Below, piece after piece: positions 8,226 to 15,818 of a stretch of DNA of 24,690 nucleotides. The position numbers were made by a program, and so were the translations under genes. The DNA comes from Deltaproteobacteria bacterium UBA5799 (GTDB lineage Bacteria; Desulfobacterota; GWC2-55-46): positions 195 to 24,884 of the forward strand of contig DIDN01000123.1 of assembly GCA_002418185.1 (NCBI GenBank). The letters are read 5' to 3'. Numbering within the stretch: the first letter of the stretch is position 1; every line of letters begins with the position of its first letter. The notes under the pieces are model-generated. The model saw only the letters and a list, made by a program, of their open reading frames with translations. It was not told the DNA's origin and ran no database searches.

Positions 8226-9500
8226 GTGCTGGCCATAAGGATACCCATAGGATACAAGTTCATACTCGGCTTCATCGCCGTGGTCGCGGCCGCTGCCTTT
8301 GTCCCGGGCCTCGTTGAAAAGCTCGAAGTAGCCGAGTGGATGAAGCAGCCGCTGAGCTTCCTCGTAGCAATCCTCACCGGGCTCGTCCTGGGCTCTGTCT
8401 TTACACGGAACTTCACCCGGGACTTCAACCGCATCGCCGCCATAGCCGGCAAGATAAGCAGGGGCGACCTTTCCGGCTCGGGCGAGCTGGATTCAGGCGA
8501 GGCCAGGCTCATAAAGGACGAGATAGCGGAGCTCGCCCGGGCGGTGTCCCTCATGTCCGAGAGCCTCAAAACCCTCGTAACGCAGATAAAGACGACCGCC
8601 TCGGACCTCTCCGAGGCCCAGGAATCGTTCTCTTCCGTGGTGGCCAGGGGGCACGAGACCTCGAAGCACGTCATATCCGGCGCCTCCGACATCTTTAACG
8701 GCGCACTCGAACAGGCAAACCACATAGGCGACGCCTCCCACACCGTGAAGGCCATGGCAGAGCTCGCCGACGACGTCGCGGACCGGGTTACGGAGAGCGC
8801 GAACGCCTCGCAGAGGGTGAACTCCATGGTGCAGAGGGGCGCCACATCCGCCACCTCGGCCATGGAGAAGATGGAGACGATCTTCAGGGGCATCGAGAAC
8901 ACAGAGGGGGCCGCCATTCGCCTCAAGGACAAGCTCGGCGACATACCCAGGATACTCGACGTCATAACCCACATATCGAGGCAGACCGACCTCCTCGCCC
9001 TGAACGCCACTATCGAGGCTTCCAAGGCAGGGGAGCACGGCAGGGGCTTCGCGATAGTCGCGGAGGAGGTCAGGAGGTTCGCCGACAACACCAATAACAG
9101 CGTGGAGGACGTCTCTTCCATAGTAAGGGACCTCCGCATGGAAGTAGAGCGGGTCGTGGCCTCGGCGAGCGAGGGGACCGCTAACTTGAAGGGCGGCAGG
9201 GACGACCTCCGGAAGATACGCGAGATACTCGTTGAAATAACCGGCTACACATCCGAAGTGGCCGAGAAGGCCACGGTGATACTGGGCCTTACCCAGAAGC
9301 AGAAGGAAAAGGCGGAAAAGACAGTCGAGATAATCGAGCAGGTGGCCAAGATAGCCCGCGAAAACGTCGCCTCGACCGAGCGGGTCGAGTCGGCTGTCGA
9401 GAGGCACGGGGCGGCGATAAACGAGACGCTCGCGGCCTCCGAGAAGCTCTCCGGGCTTTCAAAAGACCTCCGGGCCGTGGTCGCAAGGTTCACCCTTTAG
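8226..9500 (+). CDS. Methyl-accepting chemotaxis protein with minimal extracytoplasmic loop
   Basis: A membrane-anchored receptor with two closely spaced membrane helices (about residues 12-30 and 42-59). Only about ten residues lie between them, so there is no periplasmic ligand domain. A short HAMP-like linker (FNRIAAIAGKISRGDLSGSG) follows, then a long coiled-coil signalling domain. The hairpin tip reads QTDLLALNATIEASKAGEHG (from residue 253), deviating from the usual QTNLLALNAAIEAARAGE. It then continues GRGFAIVAEEVRRFA. No CheR-docking pentapeptide is visible at the C-terminus (ends ARFTL). I chose the GTG at 8226: it has GGAG 8 bases upstream and lies after the promoter at 8172-8201. 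The alternative is ATG 8178 (16 residues longer). First gene of the MCP-cheW-cheY-cheA-larB run; the signal sensed may be membrane-borne or cytoplasmic. Confidence 0.9.
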   Translation: MLAIRIPIGYKFILGFIAVVAAAAFVPGLVEKLEVAEWMKQPLSFLVAILTGLVLGSVFTRNFTRDFNRIAAIAGKISRGDLSGSGELDSGEARLIKDEIAELARAVSLMSESLKTLVTQIKTTASDLSEAQESFSSVVARGHETSKHVISGASDIFNGALEQANHIGDASHTVKAMAELADDVADRVTESANASQRVNSMVQRGATSATSAMEKMETIFRGIENTEGAAIRLKDKLGDIPRILDVITHISRQTDLLALNATIEASKAGEHGRGFAIVAEEVRRFADNTNNSVEDVSSIVRDLRMEVERVVASASEGTANLKGGRDDLRKIREILVEITGYTSEVAEKATVILGLTQKQKEKAEKTVEIIEQVAKIARENVASTERVESAVERHGAAINETLAASEKLSGLSKDLRAVVARFTL

Positions 9501-9502
9501 GT

Positions 9503-9997
9503 ATGCCGTCCCTTTCGGGTCCACCATATGATATGCGCGGAGACAAGCTGGTAATAGACCTGGACTGCGGCAGGTACGCGCTCGATACGAGAGCGGTCGC
9601 AGGCGTGGTGGAAAAGGAAAGGCTGCCGTTCCTCCCCGGCGGAAAGGGTTTCGCTTCCGGCATAATATCCTTCAGGAACGAGCCCGTTACAATAATAGAC
9701 CTCCCGTCCGCGCTCGGCGATCTCGGGGCCGGCGCCCCCAGCGTACACAAGATTATCGTGCTCAGGGAAAAGGGGCGCGTCCTGGGGGTCGACATCGGGG
9801 GCTCGGAGATTTCCTTTCTCTGGGACGAGGATATCGAAGGCAAGGTGTCGGGGGAAAAAGGTCTTTACACATCCGGGAGAATACACGCAGGCAGCAGGCC
9901 CATCGACATTATCAACTGGCCGGCCCTGTACGACGAGACGCTAAGGATGCTTTCAGCTGAAGACCATGCCCCCAAAGAGAGTCTTGATAGCAGATGA
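9503..9997 (+). CDS. cheW: CheW-like coupling protein
   Basis: An adaptor that links receptor to CheA. The 164-residue protein shows the CheW-like beta-barrel pattern: LVIDLDCGRYALDTRAVAGV near residues 16-35, then LPFLPGGKGFASGIISFRNE, the PVTIIDL strand, and KIIVLREKGRVLGVDIGG in the second half. Sequence is more divergent than E. coli CheW; the fold assignment rests on these patterns plus context. It starts 2 bp after the MCP stop and its 3' end overlaps the cheY start by 32 bp, so the three genes are translationally coupled. The overlapping tail (about the last 11 residues) lies beyond the fold. Confidence 0.85.
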   Translation: MPSLSGPPYDMRGDKLVIDLDCGRYALDTRAVAGVVEKERLPFLPGGKGFASGIISFRNEPVTIIDLPSALGDLGAGAPSVHKIIVLREKGRVLGVDIGGSEISFLWDEDIEGKVSGEKGLYTSGRIHAGSRPIDIINWPALYDETLRMLSAEDHAPKESLDSR

Positions 9998-10325
9998 CAC
10001 GGAGTTCTTCAGGGCCGCCCTGAAGGACATACTTGCCAGGGCCGGATACGAGGTGGTCGGCGAGGCCTCAAACGGGGCTGAGGCGATAGAGCTTGCGAGG
10101 ACGCTCCGGCCCGACCTCGTCCTGCTCGACGTGGTCATGCCGATAAAGAACGGGATCGAGGCCGCAAAGGCCATATCAGCGCTCAAACTGCCGATTAAGA
10201 TCGTCATGTGCACCTCGCTCGGCTACGAGCCCATAGTGGCGGAGGCTGTAAAGGCGGGGGCTTCGGGCTATATAATAAAACCCCCTTCTGAAGCAAAGGT
10301 CCTTGCCGCCCTGAACGCCCTCTGA
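9966..10325 (+). CDS. cheY: CheY-like single-domain response regulator
   Basis: A stand-alone receiver domain of 119 aa with no output domain. The phospho-acceptor is Asp55 in LVLLDVVMP; the acidic pocket is Asp10-Asp11 in VLIADDTEFF. The switch residues are Thr83/Ser84 in MCTS, and the invariant lysine is Lys105 in GYIIKPPS. The start cannot lie much further downstream because the acidic pocket follows immediately, so the 32-bp overlap with cheW is real. It probably receives phosphate from the CheA two frames later. Whether it acts on a flagellar motor or another target cannot be told; no flagellar or pilus gene is in the window. Confidence 0.93.
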   Translation: MPPKRVLIADDTEFFRAALKDILARAGYEVVGEASNGAEAIELARTLRPDLVLLDVVMPIKNGIEAAKAISALKLPIKIVMCTSLGYEPIVAEAVKAGASGYIIKPPSEAKVLAALNAL

Positions 10326-10429
10326 TGAGGACGCGTTTGGCCCGTATGCGCGGCCAGATGCGCGGATAACACGGTACGACAACCAAAACAGGCGAGCGCC
10401 GACCCCGGCTGGCCGGCGCCATTTCCCAC

Positions 10430-12049
10430 ATGGACACCTCCAAATACAAAGCCATATACCTGCAGGAGGCAAAGGCCCACCTCTCGGGTATCGAGTCGGG
10501 TCTCCTTGCGCTCGAACGCGACCCGTCGGGAAAGGAGACGCTTGACACCCTTTTCCGCCATTACCATTCAATAAAGGGGATGTCGGCCTCCATGGGCTAC
10601 ACGCCCATCATGAGGCTCGCGCATGCCGAGGAGGACCTCCTCGACAGGCTCCGCAAGGGCTCGCTCGCACTTTCCGGCGCCCTGATATCGGCGCTGCTCA
10701 GATGCCTGGACCTCAAGCGCGACCTTGTCGGAAAGGTCGAAAGCGGCGAGCCGCTGGACGCATCGATAGACCCGTTTCTCGAAGAGCTCGCCTCAGCTTC
10801 AAGGCCGGGGCAGGCCACGGCTGCGAGCCCCTCCGCCAGCCTGCCCGGGATAGCGCCGGGGCCCCAGGCCGGGCTCAGGCTCTCCAGCATCATGCGGGTC
10901 GAGGGCAGGGTCTTTGACGAGCTCCTTGCGACGGTAGGCGACCTCTTCATGGTGCTCTCCTCTTTCAGGGCCCTTACCCACGACTCGCGCTCAGTGGAGT
11001 TCAAGGACGGGGTGCACCTGCTCGGGAAGACCATCGGCACTCTCCACGGCAGCATACTCTCGGCGCGCATGCTGCCCATCGAGGACCTTGCGGCGGGCCT
11101 CCCGCGGATAGTCCGCGACCTTGCCACGGGCTCTGGCAAGGAGGTCTCCCTGTATACCGAAGGCATGGACATAAGCCTTGACAGGGCCATACTGGAGGGG
11201 CTCTCCTCTCCGCTCGTGCATATCATAAGGAACGCAATAGACCACGGCATCGAGACGGGTAGCGAGCGCATCGCGAGCGGCAAGCTCTCCATGGGCTCGA
11301 TCCGGGTGCGGGCGCACGCCCGCAAGGACAGGGCGGTCATCGAGGTATCGGACGACGGCAGGGGCATACAGAGGGAGGCGCTCAGGAGAAAGGCCGCTGA
11401 CAGGGGCATCCCGCTCGAAAAGACCGCCTCCATGCCGGAGAAGGAATTATTGAAGCTCGTATGCCTGCCGGGCCTCTCGACGGCAGAAGAGGTCTCGGAG
11501 ACCTCGGGCAGGGGCGTCGGCATGGACGTAGTCAAGGACGCGATAGAAGGCCTCGGCGGCACACTCGAAATTGAGTCCGAAGAAGGGAAGGGGACGAAGG
11601 TCGTACTGGAACTGCCCCGGACCACCCTCATAACCAAGGCCCTTATCGTGGGTACAGGCCTTGAGCGGTTCCTCGTCCCCATATCAAAGATAGAAAAGGT
11701 GGTCGAGACAAGCACGGAAGAGATAGCGGACGGGACCTTCGGCTACGAAGGGGCCAGGCTGCCCGTAGTCCCCCTCGCCTCGATTTTCGGCCTCCCGGAA
11801 AAAAACGGCGGGACCACCACGCTCGTACTCGTCGACGGCGGCCTCGCCCTCGGGCAAGGGGGCTTGAGCAGGCTTGCCGCGCTCAAGGTAGACAGCTTCG
11901 GGGCCGAGATAGACGCGTATGTGAAACCCCTGCTCCCGCCCATCTCAAGGCTATGGGGCGCCTCGGGCATGACCATGATGGTGGACGGAACGCCGGTATT
12001 CCTCCTTGACGTGCAGCAGATAATCTCAAGGGCTGTCGAGGGGGCCTGA
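10430..12049 (+). CDS. cheA: Chemotaxis histidine kinase CheA
   Basis: A receptor-controlled kinase that passes phosphate to CheY. Domains in order: Hpt/P1 with phospho-His46 in HYHSIKGMSASMG; a short linker with no recognisable P2 CheY-docking domain; P3 dimerisation helices (about 150-215, VEGRVFDELLATVGDLFMVL). Next is the P4 ATPase with N-box around Asn268 (IIRNAIDHG), G1 DDGRG (308-312) and G2 GRGVGMD (from 360). Last is a C-terminal P5 CheW-like domain (about 395-530, starting TTLITKALIVGTG). At 539 aa it is shorter than the 650 or so of enterobacterial CheA, mainly through loss of P2. A 104-bp gap with no obvious Shine-Dalgarno separates it from cheY, and larB starts 1 bp after its stop. 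Confidence 0.95.
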   Translation: MDTSKYKAIYLQEAKAHLSGIESGLLALERDPSGKETLDTLFRHYHSIKGMSASMGYTPIMRLAHAEEDLLDRLRKGSLALSGALISALLRCLDLKRDLVGKVESGEPLDASIDPFLEELASASRPGQATAASPSASLPGIAPGPQAGLRLSSIMRVEGRVFDELLATVGDLFMVLSSFRALTHDSRSVEFKDGVHLLGKTIGTLHGSILSARMLPIEDLAAGLPRIVRDLATGSGKEVSLYTEGMDISLDRAILEGLSSPLVHIIRNAIDHGIETGSERIASGKLSMGSIRVRAHARKDRAVIEVSDDGRGIQREALRRKAADRGIPLEKTASMPEKELLKLVCLPGLSTAEEVSETSGRGVGMDVVKDAIEGLGGTLEIESEEGKGTKVVLELPRTTLITKALIVGTGLERFLVPISKIEKVVETSTEEIADGTFGYEGARLPVVPLASIFGLPEKNGGTTTLVLVDGGLALGQGGLSRLAALKVDSFGAEIDAYVKPLLPPISRLWGASGMTMMVDGTPVFLLDVQQIISRAVEGA

Positions 12050-12050
12050 C

Positions 12051-12797
12051 ATGAACACGGACTTGCTCAAAAAGCTCCTGGAGGACGTGAAAGACGGCAG
12101 GACCGGGGTCGGCGAAGCGCTCGATGCACTCAAGAAGCTCCCGTTCGAGGACCTTGAGTTCGCGACCCTCGACAGCCACAGGGCGCTCCGCCAGGGCTTC
12201 CCGGAGGTCGTATTCGGCCAGGGGAAGAGCGTAGCCCAGATAAAGGCCATCATAAAAAGCATGGCAAAGAGGAAGGAAAACGTCCTTGTTACCAGGCTCG
12301 GCCCCGGGAGCGGGAGGTCCCTTAAAAGGGCCTTCCCCAAGGCGGCCTATAACGAGACGGCTCGCACTTTTTTCGTCGAATCGCACCCGATAGCCTCCTC
12401 TGGAAAGGGAACGGTGCTCGTCATTTCTGCCGGCACGTCGGACGTGCCGGTCGCCGAAGAGGCGGCCATAACCGCCGAGTGCATGGGGAACAGGGTCAAG
12501 AGGCTATATGACGTGGGCGTTGCGGGCATACACAGGCTGCTGCACAGGAAGGAAGACCTCTGGGACGCGAACGTCTTGATAGTCGTCGCCGGAATGGAGG
12601 GCGCCCTACCGAGTGTCGTCGCGGGCCTTGTCTCAAGGCCCGTGGTCGCGGTGCCGACGAGCATCGGTTACGGCGCGAACCTCGGGGGCCTTACGACCCT
12701 CATGGCCATGCTCAACTCCTGCGCGTCCGGGGTCTCGGTGGTAAACATAGACAACGGCTTCGGCGCCGCATACGTGGCGAGCCTTATAAACAGATAG
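12051..12797 (+). CDS. larB: LarB, pyridinium-3,5-biscarboxylic acid mononucleotide synthase
   Basis: The first step of nickel-pincer nucleotide synthesis: LarB carboxylates the pyridinium ring of nicotinic acid adenine dinucleotide and releases AMP. The PurE-like C-terminal half carries family motifs: SAGTSDVPVAEEAAITAECM, LYDVGVAGIHRLL, VVAGMEGALPSVVAGLVSRP and VAVPTSIGYG. Cys224 in LNSCASGVSVVNIDNG matches the catalytic cysteine described for LarB. Length (248 aa) is typical. It starts one base after the cheA stop, an unexpected neighbour, so larB appears to ride on the chemosensory transcript. larC follows after a 167-bp gap holding a palindromic repeat. LarE and LarA are not in the window. 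A 21-bp palindrome lies in the coding sequence at 12430-12450. Confidence 0.95.
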   Translation: MNTDLLKKLLEDVKDGRTGVGEALDALKKLPFEDLEFATLDSHRALRQGFPEVVFGQGKSVAQIKAIIKSMAKRKENVLVTRLGPGSGRSLKRAFPKAAYNETARTFFVESHPIASSGKGTVLVISAGTSDVPVAEEAAITAECMGNRVKRLYDVGVAGIHRLLHRKEDLWDANVLIVVAGMEGALPSVVAGLVSRPVVAVPTSIGYGANLGGLTTLMAMLNSCASGVSVVNIDNGFGAAYVASLINR

Positions 12798-12843
12798 ACC
12801 CGACCAACATGCTATGGACTTTCTCGTTCACCTGGGTCTGTGT

Positions 12844-12923
12844 GCCATTCTGAGCGAAGCGAAGAATCTCGTGTTTACGGAATAAAACTGCGAGGTCCTC
12901 GGTCGCTACTCTACCAGAATGGC
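12844..12923. repeat. Palindromic intergenic repeat (second copy of the dispersed unit)
   Basis: An 80-bp segment bounded by a 9-bp inverted repeat, GCCATTCTG at 12844-12852 and CAGAATGGC at 12915-12923. The 25 bases at 12846-12870 are an exact reverse complement of 853-877. It fills the larB-larC gap. The form resembles the TCATTCTGAGCGAAGCGAAG palindromic elements I have seen scattered in environmental bacterial genomes. A transposon-like or REP-like origin is inferred. It may act as a transcript hairpin separating larB from larC. Confidence 0.65.
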
Positions 12924-12964
12924 AGGATAAAACACACTTCAATGCTCCTTTGGAAAAGCAAACC

Positions 12965-14140
12965 ATGAAACTCCTCTACTTCGACTGCCCAATGGGCATA
13001 AGCGGTGACATGTTCCTCGCGTCCCTCATAGACCTCGGGGTAAACAAGGCACGCCTGCTGAAGGAGCTCCGCAAGCTCAAGGTCGACAGGATAGAAGTGG
13101 CCGTTGGGAAGGAGCTCCGCCATTCCATATCGTGCACCTCTTTCAGGGTCAGAAACCGAGAAAGCAGCCGCCACAGGACCTTCAGGGACATAAAAAAGAT
13201 AATCTCCGGGAGCGCCCTTTCGCCCGGGGTCAAAAGGCTCGGCACCGATATATTCAGGATAATAGCCGAGGCTGAAGGCAAGGTCCACGGCATAAGCGCA
13301 GACGACGTCCACTTCCACGAGATTGGCGCGATGGACTCGATAATCGACATTGTCGGAGCGGCAGTAGCGCTAGAGGCAATAGGGCCTGACAGGGTGGTCT
13401 GCTCTCCCCTGCCGCTCGGCTCGGGCTGGACGAACACCATGCACGGCAGGCTCCCCGTTCCCGCCCCGGCCACGCTGGAGATATTGAGGGGCGCTCCGGT
13501 AGCGCCCTCGCCTGTCGAATTCGAGCTTACGACTCCCACGGGCGCGGCCATCATGAAGGCGGCCGCCTCTTTCGGCCCCATGCCGTCCATGACGGTCGAG
13601 AAGGTCGGCTACGGCGCGGGAAAAAAGGACTTGAAGGAGCGGGCGAACATCGTAAGGGCCGTACTCGGCTCTACAAGGGACCTGGGCGGGCCGGAAGCCG
13701 AGAGGCTCTACGTGCTTGAGACGAACATAGACGACATGAGCCCGCAGCTTTCGGGCTACCTCATAGAGAGGCTTTTTGCCTCGGGCGCGCTCGACGCCTT
13801 CCATACCGCGGTCCAGATGAAGAAATCACGGCCCGGTGTGCTACTCACGGTCCTTGCAAGGGAAGAGGACAGGGTGCGGCTCATGGAGACTATATTCAGG
13901 GAGTCGACCTCCATAGGGGTAAGGGCCTGGCCGGTCGAGAGGCGCTGCCTTGAAAGGAAGAGCATAAAGGTCAAAACACCTTACGGCAGCGTAAGCGTCA
14001 AGGCCGCCTACCTCTCAGGCAAGGCCGTTAACGCGCAGCCCGAGTACGAGGACTGCCGCCTGCTGGCCGAGAAAAAGGGCGCGCCCCTCAAGGAGGTCAT
14101 CGATTCTGCACGGGCCGCGGCTATGAAGGCGCTGGGCTGA
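12965..14140 (+). CDS. larC: LarC, nickel insertion protein of the nickel-pincer cofactor
   Basis: LarC is the CTP-dependent enzyme that inserts nickel into the pincer nucleotide used by lactate racemase and related enzymes. The opening MKLLYFDCPMGISGDMFLAS is the family's standard N-terminus, so I take the ATG at 12965, preceded by GGAAAAG, over the TTG at 12950. VHFHEIGAMDSIIDIVGA, PVPAPATLEIL and TPTGAAIMKA mark the first half. ETNIDDMSPQLSGYL near residue 253 opens the C-terminal part that in Lactobacillus plantarum is joined through a programmed frameshift. Here both halves are one uninterrupted frame of 391 aa, so no recoding is needed. It ends just before a GC-rich hairpin at 14147-14164. 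Confidence 0.95.
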   Translation: MKLLYFDCPMGISGDMFLASLIDLGVNKARLLKELRKLKVDRIEVAVGKELRHSISCTSFRVRNRESSRHRTFRDIKKIISGSALSPGVKRLGTDIFRIIAEAEGKVHGISADDVHFHEIGAMDSIIDIVGAAVALEAIGPDRVVCSPLPLGSGWTNTMHGRLPVPAPATLEILRGAPVAPSPVEFELTTPTGAAIMKAAASFGPMPSMTVEKVGYGAGKKDLKERANIVRAVLGSTRDLGGPEAERLYVLETNIDDMSPQLSGYLIERLFASGALDAFHTAVQMKKSRPGVLLTVLAREEDRVRLMETIFRESTSIGVRAWPVERRCLERKSIKVKTPYGSVSVKAAYLSGKAVNAQPEYEDCRLLAEKKGAPLKEVIDSARAAAMKALG

Positions 14141-14146
14141 AGAAGG

Positions 14147-14164
14147 CGCCGGGATCTCCCGGCG
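14147..14164 (+). terminator. GC-rich hairpin after larC
   Basis: CGCCGGG, loop ATCT, CCCGGCG: a perfect 7-bp stem starting 6 bp after the larC stop. No T-tract follows, so it is not a textbook intrinsic terminator. The next promoter begins only 2 bp later, which fits a transcript boundary. Confidence 0.4.
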
Positions 14165-14166
14165 GA

Positions 14167-14196
14167 TTGACTAAAGTCACAAAACCCTATTATAAT
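14167..14196 (+). promoter_or_regulatory. Near-consensus sigma-70 promoter upstream of the MBL-fold gene
   Basis: TTGACT at 14167-14172, an 18-bp spacer, and TATAAT at 14191-14196. It implies an mRNA leader of about 125 nt before the ATG at 14330. The leader contains the short palindrome GGTCCCGGCCCGGG but no riboswitch that I recognise. Confidence 0.6.
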
Positions 14197-14329
14197 GCGG
14201 TGTTATAATTTTACCTGGAGCGGGGTCCCGGCCCGGGTGATTCGAGTGTTCAGGCCAGTTTCGTTACGCAATACTCTCCAGGGTACGAATGAATTCCCTC
14301 CATATCTTTAGTCTTCAAAAAGGATTTTC

Positions 14330-15172
14330 ATGCTGATCAGGTGCTGGGGTTCGAGGGGTTCGGTCCCTGTCTCAGGCGGGGAGTACATAAGGTACGGCGG
14401 CGACACGACCTGCGTCGAGGTGGTCGGCGGCTCCGGCGACCTCATAATACTGGACGCCGGTACCGGCATAAGGCTCCTGGGCAACCGGCTCTCGAACGAC
14501 GGGACCAGGAAGATAAACCTCCTCCTTACGCACGCCCACTGGGACCACCTCTTCGGGTTCCCGTTCTTCAAACCCATATACGCGAAGGGGAGCGAGATAA
14601 AGATCTACGGGCCGCAGCCCACGCAGGACTCGCTTAAGCGCATAATCTCAAAGACGATGTCCGCGCCCAACTTCCCAGTGGAGTTCGAGGACATAAAGGC
14701 CGACATAAGTTTCCTCGGCATGGGGTTCAACGGCTACTCCATAGGCTCGGTAAAGGTCTCGACCGTGCCTTTGAGCCACCCCAACATGGGCGTGGGCTAC
14801 AGGCTCGAAGAGGACGGAAAGGCCTTCGTATTCCTTACGGACAACGAGCTGACATTCCGCCACCCGTTCGGCCTCGGGTACGAGGGATACCGCGAGTTCA
14901 GCAAGGGCGCAGACCTCCTCTTCCACGACGCCGAGTACCGGAAGGACGAATACGAGGCCGGCACAAAGGGCTGGGGCCACTCGGCCTACCTTGACGCGGT
15001 GCGGCTCGCCATGGACGCGGGCGTAAGGACCCTTGGGCTCTTCCACCAGAACCAGGACAGGACAGACGACCAGGTCGACGATATCGTCGGGGAATGCAGG
15101 GACTTCATAAAAAAGAACGGCTCAGGGCTCGAATGCCTGGCCGTTGCGGCGGGTACTGAAATAGAAATATGA
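14330..15172 (+). CDS. Metallo-beta-lactamase-fold metal-dependent hydrolase
   Basis: The protein (280 aa) has the metal-binding H-x-H-x-D-H motif as His68-Ala-His70-Trp-Asp72-His73 in LLLTHAHWDHLFGFPFF. It also has the later ligand segments VPLSHPNMGVGY, FLTDNE, LLFHDAEY and GWGHSAYLDAV, and a histidine in LGLFHQNQDRTDD. The N-terminus LIRCWGSRGSVPVSGGEYIRYGGDTTC is characteristic of a bacterial subgroup near RNase Z and class II cyclic-nucleotide phosphodiesterases. There is no signal peptide, so it is probably cytoplasmic. Its substrate cannot be named from sequence. It has its own promoter and ends 24 bp from the convergent DUF4124 gene. Confidence 0.88.
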   Translation: MLIRCWGSRGSVPVSGGEYIRYGGDTTCVEVVGGSGDLIILDAGTGIRLLGNRLSNDGTRKINLLLTHAHWDHLFGFPFFKPIYAKGSEIKIYGPQPTQDSLKRIISKTMSAPNFPVEFEDIKADISFLGMGFNGYSIGSVKVSTVPLSHPNMGVGYRLEEDGKAFVFLTDNELTFRHPFGLGYEGYREFSKGADLLFHDAEYRKDEYEAGTKGWGHSAYLDAVRLAMDAGVRTLGLFHQNQDRTDDQVDDIVGECRDFIKKNGSGLECLAVAAGTEIEI

Positions 15173-15196
15173 CTGCGTAAAAGGCGGCCTCGCCCC

Positions 15197-15718
15197 TCAG
15201 GGGTCTCTTATTTCCCTGGGCACCCCGGCTATCCTCGCCTGTCTCTTCAACTCCTCGTATTCCTCCCGTAGTGCCGCCAGGCCCCTCAGGTCTTCGGGAA
15301 GCTCCTCCTTGTAGAGGTTGTACTTGGCGACCTGCTCGGATGCGAAGACCTGCCCGAACCTCCTTCCGGCCTCGAAGACCTCCACGAAGTTCGTCTTTAC
15401 GTTGATGGCCTGCTGGAGCTCGTTTATCTCGGATTGCTTGCGGGCAAGCGAAAGCCGCCACCAGTCGAGCGTCTGGTCGCCGTATAGCACCGCCCCCGGC
15501 TCGGTCGGGGGAGGGGGCGGCGTCTCTGTCTCGAACCGGGGGCCCTTTTGGGCCTCCTCTTCCTTCTGCACCCTCACCTTGCCGCGCCATTCCTGGGGGA
15601 CCTTTTCCAGGCTGTCCGTTATGTGGACGTTCCCCTGCCCGTCGGTCCAATAATATAGTTCGGCAAAAGCCGGGGGGGCGAGGATAAGCGAAACGAGGAG
15701 GACGGGCATGAGCCTCAT
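15197..15718 (-). CDS. Exported DUF4124-domain protein
   Basis: From the ATG at 15718 the protein has 173 aa with a signal peptide (MRLMPVLLVSLILAPPAFA, cleavage after about residue 19), so it is exported. A DUF4124 module follows directly: YYWTDGQGNVHITDSLEKVP, a small domain common in proteobacterial envelope proteins with no settled function. A proline-rich linker with PPPPPTEPG near residues 67-77 separates it from a charged helical C-terminal half, probably partly coiled coil (LARKQSEINELQQAI, LREEYEELKRQ). I prefer this start to the one 51 bp upstream because AAGAGG lies 8 bases before it and the signal peptide then begins correctly. It lies downstream of comEC on the same strand, 100 bp away. 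Confidence 0.8.
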   Translation of the reverse strand: MRLMPVLLVSLILAPPAFAELYYWTDGQGNVHITDSLEKVPQEWRGKVRVQKEEEAQKGPRFETETPPPPPTEPGAVLYGDQTLDWWRLSLARKQSEINELQQAINVKTNFVEVFEAGRRFGQVFASEQVAKYNLYKEELPEDLRGLAALREEYEELKRQARIAGVPREIRDP

Positions 15719-15818
15719 GAGGCGGCCTCTTTTGGCCCTGACGGGCCGAGCATGGGTTTTTAAAATCATTTTTCGCGCTTTCCGAAAGGGTGCTGCCGGA
15801 ATGATACATAAGTATAAT

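Noticed and set aside
10326..10429. Gap between cheY and cheA checked for a small gene or P2-like remnant
   Set aside because: No start with a ribosome-binding site and no frame with local codon style; it appears to be plain spacer.
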